DNA of 64,000 nucleotides, taken from contig JAFKAC010000002.1 in assembly GCA_025766275.1 (NCBI GenBank), positions 2,542,001 to 2,606,000 of the forward strand, given 5' to 3'. The stretch's first letter is position 1. Every line of letters begins with the position of its first letter. Under the pieces are notes generated by a model, which did no database searches, had not been told where the DNA came from, and saw only the letters and a program-made list of their open reading frames with translations. Shown one piece after another: positions 32,151 to 44,487 of the stretch. A program made the position numbers and the translations under genes. Source of the DNA: Lactarius indigo (Eukaryota > Basidiomycota > Agaricomycetes > Russulales > Russulaceae).

Positions 32151-35100
32151 TGTCTTCTCGTAAGGCCCTCCCTCTTCATAGGTGAGTTGTCGGTCGTCAC
32201 TCTACATTCCCTCCGCGACTCACCCGACTTTGTAGTAGTTTAGCACAAGTATGACCACATTCATCACCATGTTCGGTTAATTTTTTTGTCGTCCCTAATT
32301 TCATACTTTGCGGAGCCCCCAATCGAAGTCTAAACATTCTAACATTGGTCTCGCAAGTCCCTCACCTTATCACGGCCGACCATTACAGAAGTTCTCAGCG
32401 GCAGCAACATCATTCCCCATAAGGTGTCCCCCACGGGGTGTTTCTAGTCTATAATTTCAAATGAATGCAGAATAGCTACTATTACAAGTATTCGACCTGC
32501 GAATCCTTTGGCGAGATGGTGTAGACAAGTGGGATATCCTATATCCGGCTCGGAACCTAAAACGCTCGAATGCATATCAGGCAAACTTCCAATGTCTTAC
32601 ACGAATTGTGCTGGGGATTCCATGGCATAGTTACAGAGAAAGTATCCACCCTTGAGACGGTATGTATACATGTTTCCACTAGATCAACCGGATTTGCGGT
32701 CAGGGAGGACGCCGCGAGAGCCAAGAAGCAGAATCTAGAGCGTGTGATCCACCAAGCCCGGACAACAAGGTGCGTCCGCTCAATTCATCAGGTCAAATTT
32801 CAGCTTCTCTTCGGCTTGCTTCACCGTTGTTCCACGATACATGCGGCGTATTGTGACGATAACGGCCTGTAAGAGAAGGCATCAAAAGTGGTTCAGGAGA
32901 GAAAGTCATGTCCTCGTACAGAGAGTCGACTAGCGGCGGTCTTAAACTTCTTTCGTCTCAAGATGGACTCTGCTACCATAGTGGATGTTTCCGACTTGCT
33001 TTCTGCTTTTCTGGTGTCTTCTATCACTATTGTGGACTTGATGACACGTGCATCGTTAAAGGCACAAACGTCACGATAATATCCAAAAACGCACTTACCA
33101 CTATAGGTTCCATACGCTGAACAGAGTCTGGGGGAGGGGGGGAGAAACGATAGTCGACGGTGGTCTGAGTGTTATTGTTAAACGGGAAGAAAGCTGTGTA
33201 AAATGAGAGCGTACCATATGTCGCTCTTGGCGGGAAGAAGGATGGGTGCGGGGATATGGATGGAAGCGATTGAGATGCGAGGTACGATGGGCAGGAAGCC
33301 GCGTATTATCATAAACGGCAAACTGTGGCGAAGACATGACCAGGGCGAAGGAAGGATAGGGCGGCTGAGGCAAGGGCATGCAAGCGAATGTCGAAATAGA
33401 TCGCCGGGTGTAAAGTAGATAAATAAAAAGAGTGTGGGGGTAAAAGGAAAGGAGGGATTGCCGAGGGGAAGAAACGGCGAGGTCCAGGAGCTCTTATAAT
33501 GAGGGGAAGGTGGTTTGGTAAGAAGAATCCCGCCCACCTCGCCTCTGACATGATAATTGCAAAGACCCCGCGGAATCCCTTTGAGGCTGCCTGAGCGCTC
33601 AGACACGACAAGGATCAGCACTCAGTTTCGGTTTACGCCTCGATTTGTTCAAGGAATTGCCGGGATCATCAACAAGGCAATCTTCCCCGAACGGACTTGT
33701 CCAGTACTGCAGACCGGGTGCCCCAGAATGGCAATGTCTAGTTGGGAGTCCTCGAACAACGGGCCATCGGCCAATCAATTGAACCTTCGGACGAACATAC
33801 ACGACACACGGGGCCAGACTAGGGATTGTGGAGACCAGACACGCACTTACAGATTTGGCATTCGCTCCAATCAACACGGAAGTAGTGCGCCATTTCTAGA
33901 TGCGCCCCAGTTCAAACACGGAAGCAAGGGTTCTCGAGCTGGTTGGCGTGCTGTCTCAGGGACACTCTTCTGGATTCAGACAACTTCTCAGCATAGATTC
34001 GGTCTAACCAATACATTCATTCTGGACCGGATTCACCTTTCGGGCAACAGTCGCCTGAGGCGCAGCGGAATTTGATGTCCTCTGGCCTTTGCGCATTCAA
34101 GGCGGAACAGCAACAAACATGTAACACTGTGACTCACGTTACGTTGTTACCTCAAGAGGCAAGTGTCAAATACTTCCACAATCAACTATCATGATCCCGT
34201 AAATGTGCCTCAAACACATTTATCCCAGTGTGATTTCCAGACATAGAAGAACCGATTCAAGTAGTCTGACTGCCTCAAGACCCCAAGATGATGTAGTGCC
34301 GCAAGCGCTCGAATAGCGGGTAGCAATACTACCAAATGCATCAAGACAATGAATCGTGAAGATCACTGTTGCCAACTAGATGTCAAGTTACTCCTAGAAA
34401 AAAAGCGACAATTTTCAAGTACGGCCCCGAGAACATACCTGACGTCCCTAATCGACGAGTGTGGCGCCTTCTATGATTTTCGGAATGCAGATCCACCTCA
34501 ACGCTTCGTTGCTCGAGATTCTGCTACGAATAACCTGTTCTGAAAAGCCTGCTTTCCGAGAGCGTCATGAAACAATGACCGCAAGCTCGTTTGCAAGGGT
34601 TCTGCCTCAACGCTCATAACGACACAAGCTCTTCTTTTTGAACTCATGTCCTCTGTGGAGAAATGCCGCAGTTTTTGACCTAGAAACCTCACGGATTGAA
34701 CAATGGATAGCATATACCTTGTCTAACCAAGACGACAATAACCTTGACCTTGTTGCCATACGGTGACGAAAATGCCCCTCTTTCCATGGCCGAGGGAATT
34801 CAAAAAAACAAAACAAAAAAAGCGGTGAGAACAATAATCCGACCAGTGTTACGTCCACAGAAAAATAGAGGAAGTGTGATGGTGACAAAGCTATGAAGGT
34901 GACGAAGCAAGACAAGTCGCTGTGTAGACGGCGGACACAGAAAAGTGGCAACGACAGTTCTCAGCAAAGCGTGACAATTCGTTCGTTAGATGCTGCAAGC
35001 GCGAAGGAATCCCCCCTCCCCTCCTTTTTTTTTTTTTAAAGCTGGTGTACATTCTTGCTTTGCTCGTCACTTGTCCCGTTGCTGTGGTTGTTGGCTCGCA

Positions 35101-35843
35101 GCCCAGTTTCTCGTGTGACCTCCACCTTCCCCCTTTTACAAGAACTCACAAAGAACGGCGCAACGATCTGATCTGTCACCAATCAAACCTCTGTAGCGTT
35201 TCCGTAGCGTCCCCAACAACCCAGTCTGTCCCTCATGCGTGGCGATCTAGAGTTCTGAGGGTACCTGGTAAGCAGCCACTAGACGCTGCACGTTTTTAGG
35301 TGCGGCTGCGTCGGCACACCTTTCCAAGCTTAGCCCTTGCATTACATTGTCGCACTATTACACTTAGGGAAACACGCGATCCCCCAGCCAGCTCTGGACC
35401 CCGATCCCCGCTGTGCGTAATGTCACCGCTCTCCTCCTTCTCCATCTATCATCCGAGTACCCGCAGTATGGGAAGTGACACTTTGCCTCGCTATCGGCGA
35501 TTCTAATCCTGGCACTGTGTCACTTGCCTCTCTAAACAACTTTCTTACCCAGAAATGTTACTGACACAACGTGACGTCGAGTTTCATAACAGCGATGGGG
35601 CCTTAGGTGAAATAACCGTCGTCATGGTTCACTGTCAGGCCTCAATATAGAGATATTGAAATCCCGTCACAACGGTGACGAATGCGAATGTGAGGAAGAA
35701 ACCAGATAATTGCCTACAGCTAGTAAGACAAACAAACAACAGTAGAGAGGATGTCATTAATCATAAGTCGTCAAAAGTGGTCGTGAATCGGTCGTAAAAA
35801 AAGAGAAAGATAGAAGAAACGAAAGAGCAATGCGTAGCGATGA
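32151..35843. other. 3.7-kb gene-poor region
   Basis: No ORF here has a recognisable domain, a plausible start context and splice-compatible neighbours. The longest are + 33557-34075 (172 aa) and - 33178-33621 (147 aa). Both have composition like translated noncoding DNA and are overlapped by frames on the other strand. A T-run lies near 35022-35037. I saw no tRNA, no terminal repeats and no transposase or reverse transcriptase motifs. Possible contents are regulatory DNA, long noncoding RNA or decayed repeats. Confidence 0.45.
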
Positions 35844-37726
35844 TTACCGCGTGTGCGTTTTCTGCCCTGCTTTAGAAGTCACATCATGCCAGAAGGCCTC
35901 CCATCGTTGTTTCCTTGCTGGATCGGTCCCAGCGGTGGGGGTATCAGGAGTAGTCGCGGTCGCGGACGAGTCTAGAGGAGTTGGAGAGCCATACGCTTGG
36001 ACCTTCGCTGCTTCAATGCGGTCGACCGCACGGATGAGGGACGGTGTCATTGGTACAGCGGCGACGGGTTCCGCAGTGCTCGCGGTGTTCGAGCCGTTTC
36101 GTACGATAAATGGTGGCTTCCAACCCGGCGAACTGCGATGGTCCGTTGTCTGTGTCTTGGAGTTGATCGGGTCTTCCTCGTGGTCAGAATACTCCGGTGC
36201 GCTAGCATCATTGGCTTCCAAAGCAACACGCTTGGCAGCGGCTACCTTCTCTAAACTTTCTTTTCCAAGGGAGATGCGGCGAGAGCCCTCGCTGGACCCG
36301 TTGGTAAGCGTTGCGCTGCTGGACCGTGTTGAGGCACGACGAGCAGGTGGTGGAGGGGAAGACAATGGATCACCCTCGTCGTCCGAGCTGAGATCACCAG
36401 GGTCCATCGCACCAAACTTTAACGCCTCACGTTTGCGGTATCCGTGACTCTCCGCACTGGCCAACCCGCGCAAGCGAGCGAGAGGACGTTGAGTCTGCTT
36501 TCGCAGGAGACGGGGTGGCTCATCGAAACTAAAGGTTTGTTGGACCGTTGGTCGCCCCGGGGAGAAGCCTTGACGATTGTGTTCGAAAGACATGTGAGGA
36601 GAGAGGGTATACTTATCGTCTGGAGGGAACAAGATGTCGGGTGCGTTAGATGGTTTTGACCGACGGAGGCAAGGGAGGAACCGATCCCAAGAACTGTACG
36701 AAACTGGCTGGAAGATACCCGCACGATCACGGGCCATGGGGAGCGAGGTGGCGTATTCTGTGAGGTAAGAGTCCCATTCCTGCATCGACTGTGTCAAAGA
36801 CTCAAATCAAGGTCACCAGCGTGAAAAATACCTCGTCAGGATTGCCCCCGAAATACCTTCTCAGTACCCAATCTACTAAACATCCAGCCACGAGGATGAG
36901 CCAATAGCCAGCGCTAAGAGCTCGTTCGACACCATCACCCCACCCGTTGCCATCAGTTACCCATAAGCGCTCCCAAACGTTCGACCACTGTTGGGCGTGC
37001 GCTAACAGAGCAATGGATAGGATCAAGCCAAATGCCCCGGTCGCGGAAGCAGACAGGCGAATGAAATTACGTTGGGTGCGGGAGAAAGGGAGTAGGACGA
37101 AGACACAGCAGATTGCTGCGAGAAGTGCAAGAAAGATACGTCGTGTCAAAAGATTGGGATGAATTGTGATGGACAGAGCAAGCGCCAGAGAGGTTCTAAA
37201 GAGAGGGACGCGATAAGATTGATAACTATATGCCAAGCCATTTACGTACCCGCCTGTGATGCCTGCTAGTGCGAGTGCAGCATATTTGAAGAGACCAGAG
37301 AAGGTGGCGAGAGAAACTGAGGTGATTACCCAGACGACCAAAAATGACTTTGGACTTAGGGGTGGGGATGACGATTCATTAGGAAATACTAGCGCAAGAA
37401 ACGTGGATAAATGGACTGAGGAGATTTCAATGACCTTTGTAGCACTAAACAGGGATGTAGACAAACGTACGCCCGAACGAATAACCGATGGCAATGCCAC
37501 CAACGCCACCCTGCAGATAAAGACGAAAGCGCCTCGGATTCTTCGTTAGGCTGAAGGACCCAGGGACATGTAAAGGATCGCTACGAGGTCGAAAGGAACG
37601 AGTGCGGTCGAGCGTAAAGAAAGAGCCAGCAAATGCAAGGAGTGTGGATAATACGAGAAGTGGAAGAGCATAAGCGAGCCGATAAGATGTCGAAGGGAAT
37701 AGATCCGTCAATTCAATCGCGGGCAT
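35844..37726 (-). CDS. Polytopic membrane protein with TM7S3/TM198-like domain (DUF4203)
   Basis: Exons complement(35844-36779, 36832-37195, 37250-37415, 37471-37726) encode 573 aa. The N-terminal 255 residues hold about seven hydrophobic segments (YALPLLVLSTLLAFAGSFF, SFLVVWVITSVSLATFSG, IFLALLAAICCVFVLLPF, GAFGLILSIALLAHA, YWLILVAGCLVDWVL). The glycine-rich GGVGGIAIGYSFG fits the DUF4203/TM198 pattern. The C-terminal 300 residues are cytosolic-like, disordered, with acidic Ser runs (DLSSDDEGDPLSS) and basic patches. Function is unknown; the family call is by architecture. It is divergent from the CoA-transferase gene with only 67 bp between ATGs. Confidence 0.65.
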
Positions 37727-37793
37727 GAGGATGAGGTGATGGGGGGGTGTGCTCAAAGAGGACCACAGAACCGGGCCGGTTGTGGTCCAGAAT

Positions 37794-39523
37794 ATGTTAC
37801 GACTGTCTCGGCCTCTCTCGCTCGCTCGCAGGAATTTCTCTTCAAATGTGGCTGCTGCAGGCATCGAACCACCGCTCAAGGGAATTCGCGTTCTTGACTT
37901 GACCCGCGTTCTTGCTGGCCCAATGGCAACTATGCTCCTAGCCGACCTCGGCGCAGACGTTATAAAAGTAGAGGAAATAAAACGTGGTGATGATACACGT
38001 TGAGTATCTCGTCCACCGTCCCCCGCATTTGCTAACTATCTTAACACAGGTTCATGGAACCCACCCGCTGCTCCCCTTTCTGAAACTGCGCCAAAGGCCA
38101 TCTTCTCACCTCCCTCCGGAATCCGCGTATTTTCTCGCAGTGAACAGAAACAAACGTTCTATCACTGTCAATTTTAAAAATTCCGAGGGGCTAGAAATTT
38201 TGCGTAAGCTCGTTGCGAGAGCAGACGTACTGGTTGAGAACTTTATACCCGGCAAGCTGGATTCCATGGGACTCGGTTATAAGGATTGCAGCTCCATTAA
38301 TAACAGATTAATTTACGCCTCAATCACCGGTACGTTCACTCTCCGCGTGTTCATACCCTCCGTTCATGTTGGTGGTCCCCAGGCTACGGACAAACAGGTC
38401 CTTATCGAACAGCGGCGGGTTACGATGTCGTAATCGAGGGAGAGGCGGGGCTTATGCATATGTGAGGAGCACTGCCAATAGGGGCGACTGGTCTATTCTC
38501 TGAACGAATGGCCCCCAGAACAGGGGAACCTGACCGACCGCCATCCAAAGTTGGTGTCGCCGTGACTGACATTTCAACCGGCTTGTACACCCATGGTGCC
38601 ATCATGGCCGCCCTCATCTCCCGGCAGAAGACAGGGAAGGGTGTTTGGATAGATTGCAATCTATTTGAGTCACAGGTGCGCTTCCGCCGAAGAGTTTCAA
38701 TAATTCATCAACCTTCGAGACCAGATCGCGGGCCTTGCGAATATTGCGTCCAATTATCTCATCGCGGGAAAGGAAGCCCAGAGACACGGTACGGCCCATC
38801 CGTCAATCGTTCCTTACCAAGTATTCCCTTGCAAGGATGGACACATTTTAATTGGTGCTGGAAACGACAAGCAGGTATGATCAGTTCGCCTTTCTACTTG
38901 CCCCGACCCAAACCCACACCGCAGTGCAAACTCCTCGCAGTTTAAACTCTTCGCAGATAAAGTCCTTAGTCAACCTGAGTTGGGAAATGATTCCAGATTT
39001 AGTACAAATGGTGCAAGAGTGGCAAATCGTGAACTACTAGTGAAGATAATCACAGATACACTCATGCAAAAGTCGTTGAGTCACTGGCTGGGGTTATTCG
39101 ACGGGCTCGGGTAAGTGCGGGTTCGGGTTCTTACTTGGCTCACACTGACAGGTTTAAGCGTTCCATATGGCCCTATTAACAATATCCAACAGACATTCGA
39201 ACACCCCCAGGCTATTGCACGTGGTGTTGTTGTAGAAGTTGAAGTACGTACGGACTCCATTTTACATAATAATGCCGCCACTTAGTTCTCCCTCCAGCAT
39301 CCACGCGCTGGAAAGATCAAACTGGTCGGGCCTGCCGTCACTTACAACGGGAAGAAGATGCCAGTGAACAGACCCCCACCGTGGCTCTCCGAGCATACTG
39401 ATGAGGTGCGGCCGCATTTATGGTATACTCAATCGGGTGGCTCATGGTGACAAGCAGGTATTAAGCGAATTGGGATACGATGTGGAGCGCATCTCTCGTC
39501 TTCGAGAAAACGGAATTGTGTGA
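37794..39523 (+). CDS. Class III (CaiB/BaiF) CoA-transferase, mitochondrial, SUGCT-like, with a 1-nt frameshift
   Basis: Nine exons (37794-37998, 38050-38329, 38383-38461, 38519-38675, 38725-38874, 38941-39110, 39159-39243, 39298-39405, 39458-39523) give 432 aa once one extra base is removed. The N-terminus [17 protein letters not shown] is a mitochondrial presequence. Family III blocks: [111 protein letters not shown]. The catalytic Asp of the family aligns within the IDCNL region. Block order and spacing resemble succinate-hydroxymethylglutarate CoA-transferase. In exon 2 the frame shifts at the CCC of 38112-38114, between [12 protein letters not shown] and ESAYFLAVN. Confidence 0.88.
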
Positions 39524-39585
39524 GGAGATACTTGGTGAAATTCACTCTGTAGGATTGTAGAATTCATCCTTTGACAATCCACACG

Positions 39586-40692
39586 CTAGTCCCTGCGAAA
39601 CTCCTTCTCCGCCTCTTCTACCCACCCACCGATTTTCTGCCAAATATCCTTCGCCGTCTCACTCCACTCTATTTTCTTACTCTCGACGCATTCTTCGCAA
39701 ACGCCCCTCTCTTTCCAAGACTGAGAAGCGATGCGTGTAAGGGTCTCAAGGGGACGCCCCACGCCACCATCGGCGAGCGCGGGAGTAATTACGTCGCTCA
39801 TCCAGTAGTCCGCGAGTGCGTCCGTGCACTGCATATGTGATGCCGCACCGACAGTGAATAGAACCGGGGTAAAATCTGCGATGAGCGAGGCGAGCAAGCG
39901 ATGGCAGATGCGAAGTGTGCGAGGAGAAAGGGCGGGGTGCGGTGCACCCGCACCTGATGCGCCGTCATGACTATCTGGACCGGAGGGGTCATACTGGCTC
40001 TTTGGGTCGAAGTTGGTCGACGTGGCGACACTGTAAAGCAACGCTTTCTTGGTCTGGGGGGAGGATGATTAGTGACGTCGACGCCACCGCAGCTGCGTGC
40101 CAGTACTACCTCTAAATCAGCGTCATACTGCAGAGCGAGTTCTAACCCCTCTTCCAGATATTCGATCTGGTGCAAATGCGCAAACGGGATTGGTCCACCG
40201 GGGAAAAGGGTAGCAAGGTCACCCTTTGCCAACTCGAAGATTGAAGTCAAACCGAGTTGGCGAGGTGATGATACCCGCAACACGCGGGCGAGCTGGGGGA
40301 ACGGGCTCTCACGTCTTAGTAGACTGTAATGGCAGGTTAGGTTCACCCACGATGGTGTCGTAATGCGCGACCAGTTTCGAACGCGCTTACGAGTCATGGT
40401 ACAAGTGCGCCAACAGAGTCTCGAAGTCTTCGACCGAAATGTCCATGTCGCTCGGAATCACTATCACCGGAGTTCCCGCATGGTCGATGGCCCTCGATAA
40501 CGCAAGCGCGGCCGGATCCTCATTATCAAGTAGCCATAGCGCGAACTTGGATGAATGCCGATCAAAGATCGACTTGTGGACCCTATACACCAAAGGCGCT
40601 AGGCTGACAAGGACGGAGCCATCGTAAAACCAGAACCGGTCGCTTCGTTGTGATCGTTGTAGTTTGATGCCGTTCATAAGAGTGGCCGACAT
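39586..40692 (-). CDS. BTB/POZ domain protein of basidiomycete type
   Basis: Exons complement(39586-40053, 40110-40323, 40391-40692) encode 327 aa. The N-terminal 120 residues fit a BTB fold: RFWFYDGSVLVSLAPLVYRVHKSIFDRHSSKF, the recurrent DGS..L.V....Y+VH+..L..HS..F pattern of fungal BTB proteins, then IVIPSDMDISVEDFETLLAHLY. The rest resembles the helical region of the large BTB families expanded in agaricomycetes (LTSIFELA, LALQYDADLE). No DNA-binding or kelch domain follows. Partner and function unknown, possibly a CUL3 adaptor. An alternative start lies 11 codons upstream. Confidence 0.75.
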
Positions 40693-40799
40693 TCTTACCA
40701 ATGCTAGCAAAAGGTTGGAGATCACACGGCGGCCAAAGAGTATTTCGGTTAAGCTGCACGTTTTGTCTAATAAATTCCTACATTTGACACTTCTATATG

Positions 40800-40883
40800 T
40801 GCCCCATGGCTGAGTTGGTTACAGCGTCCGACTGTTAAATATAGCGGCATCGGAAGGTCGTGAGTTCGAGCCTCACTGGGGCA
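40800..40883 (+). tRNA. tRNA-Asn (GTT) with an 11-nt intron
   Basis: The mature 73-nt sequence is identical to the tRNA at 5738, with the same stems and anticodon (40834-40836). Its intron (40838-40848) is 11 nt and AT-richer, unrelated to the 20-nt intron of the other copy. A T6 run at 40892-40897 is the likely Pol III terminator. Confidence 0.95.
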
Positions 40884-40897
40884 GTAAAAGCTTTTTT

Positions 40898-43800
40898 CGG
40901 TAATCATACATACTCCTATACGGTAAATTTCCTTTCAAACTCAAAAGTGTATCGTTTCCGAATCTTTCCGGTTTCCTCAGCTGGGCCTCCTGCCCACTAA
41001 TCCCCATCCTACCTCATCGGTGCGTATGCCGAGTTTCCCCTTCCTCCCAACCTCCAAGAAGCCGCAATGCCCGAGCCCGTAATCTGAACATGACAAATCT
41101 AGCGTCCCACAGGCGTGCAGGCAGCAGCAGGCGGGAGCCACTGTGAATTATTAAGAAGCTATCTTGTTCATCATGAAAGCCGATTGCGATTGAACGAGAT
41201 GACTGATCCTTGGGACTACTTTTACCCTTTCCGGTCAGTTGGACAATTGCGCTGGAAAGCAACTTCCCTTCGCACCTGCGAAGATTGGCCGTTTCGCGAC
41301 TTCCGAGTCGTTCCAGCGTGGTCGTATTGTTCTCACGCCTTGTCGAGCAGCCGATAGCATGTAGCCGTCTGGGGAAGGTTGGGTACTCAGCAATGGGCAT
41401 GTGACCTGCCCACGCCGACCATCTGCACGCATCTGCCTTTTTCCCATCCCACCCCATCCCGTTAGGGTATTTGGGCAGGGAAGGCACTAGGCAAATGCCT
41501 CGCCCACTCGATATGGTAAGTTCCGTGAACTCGTCAGCCCCAGCCCTTGTTGGATGAAAGCTCCGGAGCGCAGCCTCCACTATCGTGCCATCATGGGACC
41601 GCAAGTTCCACTGGAAAACACCACGAACCCAAGTTCCGTATTTCTACATCCATATCCATCGAAGTGGGTGGGCTCAGGGGATTCATGAGTCACAATTGGA
41701 TTTAAACGTTCTTTTCACCAGTGGATGCTGTGCGATTGCCAAGCTCTTCACCACCTTGTACGATGACTCGAGTTGAAGGCTGCTAAATCGTCCTGACTAA
41801 ACGTTGATTGAGCGTTGCTTCACTCGATCTGTACTACCTATTCTACATTATGCAAATCAGTCGGGCTGTTGATCGCATATCCCGACGATGCTCCACTCTG
41901 GTCCCTCTGATTCCCGCTTCTCTCCGCATGTATTTTTGCAAAGCTCGGATGCCCCTCACCCTTCCCCTGCGTTCACTAGTACACTCGACTGAATTGAATT
42001 TCGACCTCCGTACAATCTGGAAAAATCATGTCCAGAAGGTCCAGAAGATTGTAGCCCACGCAACTCCGTGATTGATTTCCACTTGCGGTAATATTCGTTA
42101 GCCCCTCTCGATAGCGAAAGGTTCACAGTTAGCGACGATGAGATTTCACATGTGAGGGCGGGGCGGGGCGCGAAAAGCACGCATCACGGTCGTCTCCGGT
42201 GGGGTTGTCCCAATGTTCAATTATCTGTTCAGTCTCCGTATCGAGCCCCGCCGCCGCGAGATAGCTATTTTTTGGGGGAAGCTCGTTCGGGTCGTCGTTA
42301 CCGACGACCCTCGCTCCGCCCCGAAAGGACGGCCCTAGCCACGTCCGTGTTCTTCTGCAGTCCTTCTACTTCGCACGCAACGACATCCTGCCCAATAAGA
42401 CCATACCTTTTCACATCCGGCATCAAAGGGTCCTACGGTAATCCCCAGCTTCGTCGTGTTCGTTGTAACGACGCAAAGGTTGCCGTAGTGATTCTTTGTT
42501 CTGTAAATGGTATTTTTTTTTTGCGAGATGCGAACGTCGGCGCGGAATGAGGCGGGCTTGGACCCTCTGGCGCGCGCCACATTTACCGACGCTGGCTTAG
42601 CTCCAGCTGACCAATTGCGCCCACAGTGCGCAGCCAATCCGCTGGGGGCGCCTACCCCGCATGTGTCCGTCCGGGGGAGGTTCGCCAGGGTGTCAGCCGC
42701 CTATCGGCGCGCGCTGACGCGGAAGTGTGGCGGTCTTCTAGATGGCTCGCCCCAGCCTCCCCCTCTCTCAGTCCGGCCTTGTCGGTCTTCTCTCGCAGCA
42801 CGCGGCACATCGCCTTTTGCACCAACACCAAAACAAACAACCAAAATCGGGGTTCAAAGCCGTGCGCCCTAACCCCAACTGTAAGGAACGTGGTGGGGGG
42901 ACCTGACTCGACTCGAGGTGAGGCTGCGCGGACAGGCCCATCAGAGAGGCTGGCACGGCCTTGTATACCCCCTTTGTCCTATTCTATCGATCTTTTCAGT
43001 GCCCGGAGTGGTTCTCTGCGGTGGCACAGCATGCCACCGTTCCGTATGCCGGCGCAGAACAGATCTCCCGATACGAGTGTCTCTGCTGTTCCTCAGTGAA
43101 CCGATGAGCTGCAGGCAGCACGCATAATCGGACGTGTGGAGACGAATCGTCGACAAACGCTGCAATTCGACTTCGCGTTCTATAAATGACTGAAGCGGTT
43201 GGGCTCATACATCACTGATTTCATCATAATGGTAAAACAACTTCTTTAGTTCATTGTGTAGCAACGTGAGGTTCGCATCAATGTGCCCTCGATACATTCG
43301 TGTAAAAACTTCTCGGGAAATTCGTAAATATAAAAAAAAAAAATCGGCTCATCATCAGAAAACGTTATATCATGAAAAGGCGACGTGTGGAGTGGGGCAG
43401 GGATCAATCGAAGCGCAAAGGGTAAGTGCAAGTGCATGTGCCTTTGAATGATGAAAATGGGAGCTAGAGGTGACCATATGTTGGAGACAGCAGAACGTGA
43501 GCCAGGACCGTATGTAGTGGGACATGGGTATGGAAGGCGATACTGTGAAACAAAGGGAAGGGGCCAGTTGAATGGGGCATGACACCTACGCACAAATAGA
43601 GGTGTGGAGGTGACACGATGCCAAGAGCGCTCGTGCCGCAGCGGAGTTGCTGCTCCCAGCTAGCATGTACGGCAGTCAATAGCCGTGGTCGAAACCATAG
43701 AAGACGATGTCGCATAGACGGTGTCGTGATAAAGATGGTAAATGTGGCGTCGAGGTTACGCGAACTTCCGTCTGATTCTTCTCTGTGCGCGGAAGATAGA

Positions 43801-43917
43801 GAAGCGAACACTGAGGGTGAATGCTTGCCACTGGCGGCGGAACTGTTGGCCGCATGTGGGGCTGGTGGGGATCCCATCAATCAGATTTTTATGAAAAAGA
43901 AAGGGACAAAGAGTGAC
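40898..43917. other. 3-kb region without a confident gene
   Basis: The longest frame is - 41014-41604 (196 aa). It has no motif, is overlapped by several + frames, and looks like translated noncoding sequence. A GC-rich stretch lies at about 42540-42800. The 3' exon of the unknown gene at 44 kb may extend into 43740-43840. No RNA gene or mobile element was seen. Confidence 0.45.
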
Positions 43918-44487
43918 TCACGTCCAGTCAGGTACCTCCTGGTGCATTGGCACGTACTGCTCCTGCTTGAGCGCCCGGGGAACGACGTCCGGCTCGTCAA
44001 CCTCCATCTGAGTGATCTCATAATGAGGAGAGTGGCTTCTCGTGCGGCGTTTGTAGCGGATGGGGTTTTGGTGCCGTCGTTCCCCGATGGTCTCCTCGAG
44101 AGAGCGACGGGCGTAGGGTAGCGACTTCTCGTAGGCAGAGTAACGCGCACGGCGACGCTCGCGAGGAGATGCACTACGGAGACGAGCGTGTTCATCGAAG
44201 TCTTCAATATCTATTTCGTTGTCATTACCGCCGCTCTCCCAGGCGGGACGGCGAGGAGCGGCCGCAGTGGGAAAGTGACGGTAATCTGGATCGTGAAGAA
44301 TTCCATTGGTATCCGCATATACGGAGGTTGGTGACGATGAGGCCGAGGAGGATAGGTATGAAGGGTCGAGGATGCGAGAGACGTCTGCCACTCTTGGCTG
44401 GCGACGATGAGAGAAGTGGCGCTTAGGGGCGGGAGATGTTGGATGAGATACGCGCATCGGGAGATCGTACTGGAAGGTGGGAGACAT
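43918..44487 (-). CDS. Hypothetical low-complexity protein, probably with a further 3' exon
   Basis: A 189-codon open frame starting MSPTFQYDLPMRVSHPTSP. It is rich in Arg, Ser, Pro, His and Glu in an uneven, protein-like way (PKRHFSHRRQPRVADVSRILDP, RRPAWESGGNDNEIDIEDFD, ASPRERRRARYSAYEKSLPY). At PDWT a strong donor (GTGAGT) occurs at 43919-43924. A matching acceptor near 43850 would continue into SAASGKHSPSVFASL, so the stop at 43918 may not be the real end. No domain recognised; probably a nuclear, fungal-specific disordered protein. The upstream sequence contains a short GAGGGT repeat (about 44515-44535). Confidence 0.5.
   Translation of the reverse strand: MSPTFQYDLPMRVSHPTSPAPKRHFSHRRQPRVADVSRILDPSYLSSSASSSPTSVYADTNGILHDPDYRHFPTAAAPRRPAWESGGNDNEIDIEDFDEHARLRSASPRERRRARYSAYEKSLPYARRSLEETIGERRHQNPIRYKRRTRSHSPHYEITQMEVDEPDVVPRALKQEQYVPMHQEVPDWT

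Noticed and set aside
33557..34075. 172-codon plus-strand ORF in the gene-poor region
   Set aside because: No domain, no plausible neighbouring exons, composition like translated noncoding sequence, and a minus-strand frame overlaps it.
41014..41604. 196-codon minus-strand ORF
   Set aside because: Longest unassigned frame of the region, but without motif, hydrophobic pattern or splice-compatible partners, and overlapped by plus-strand frames.
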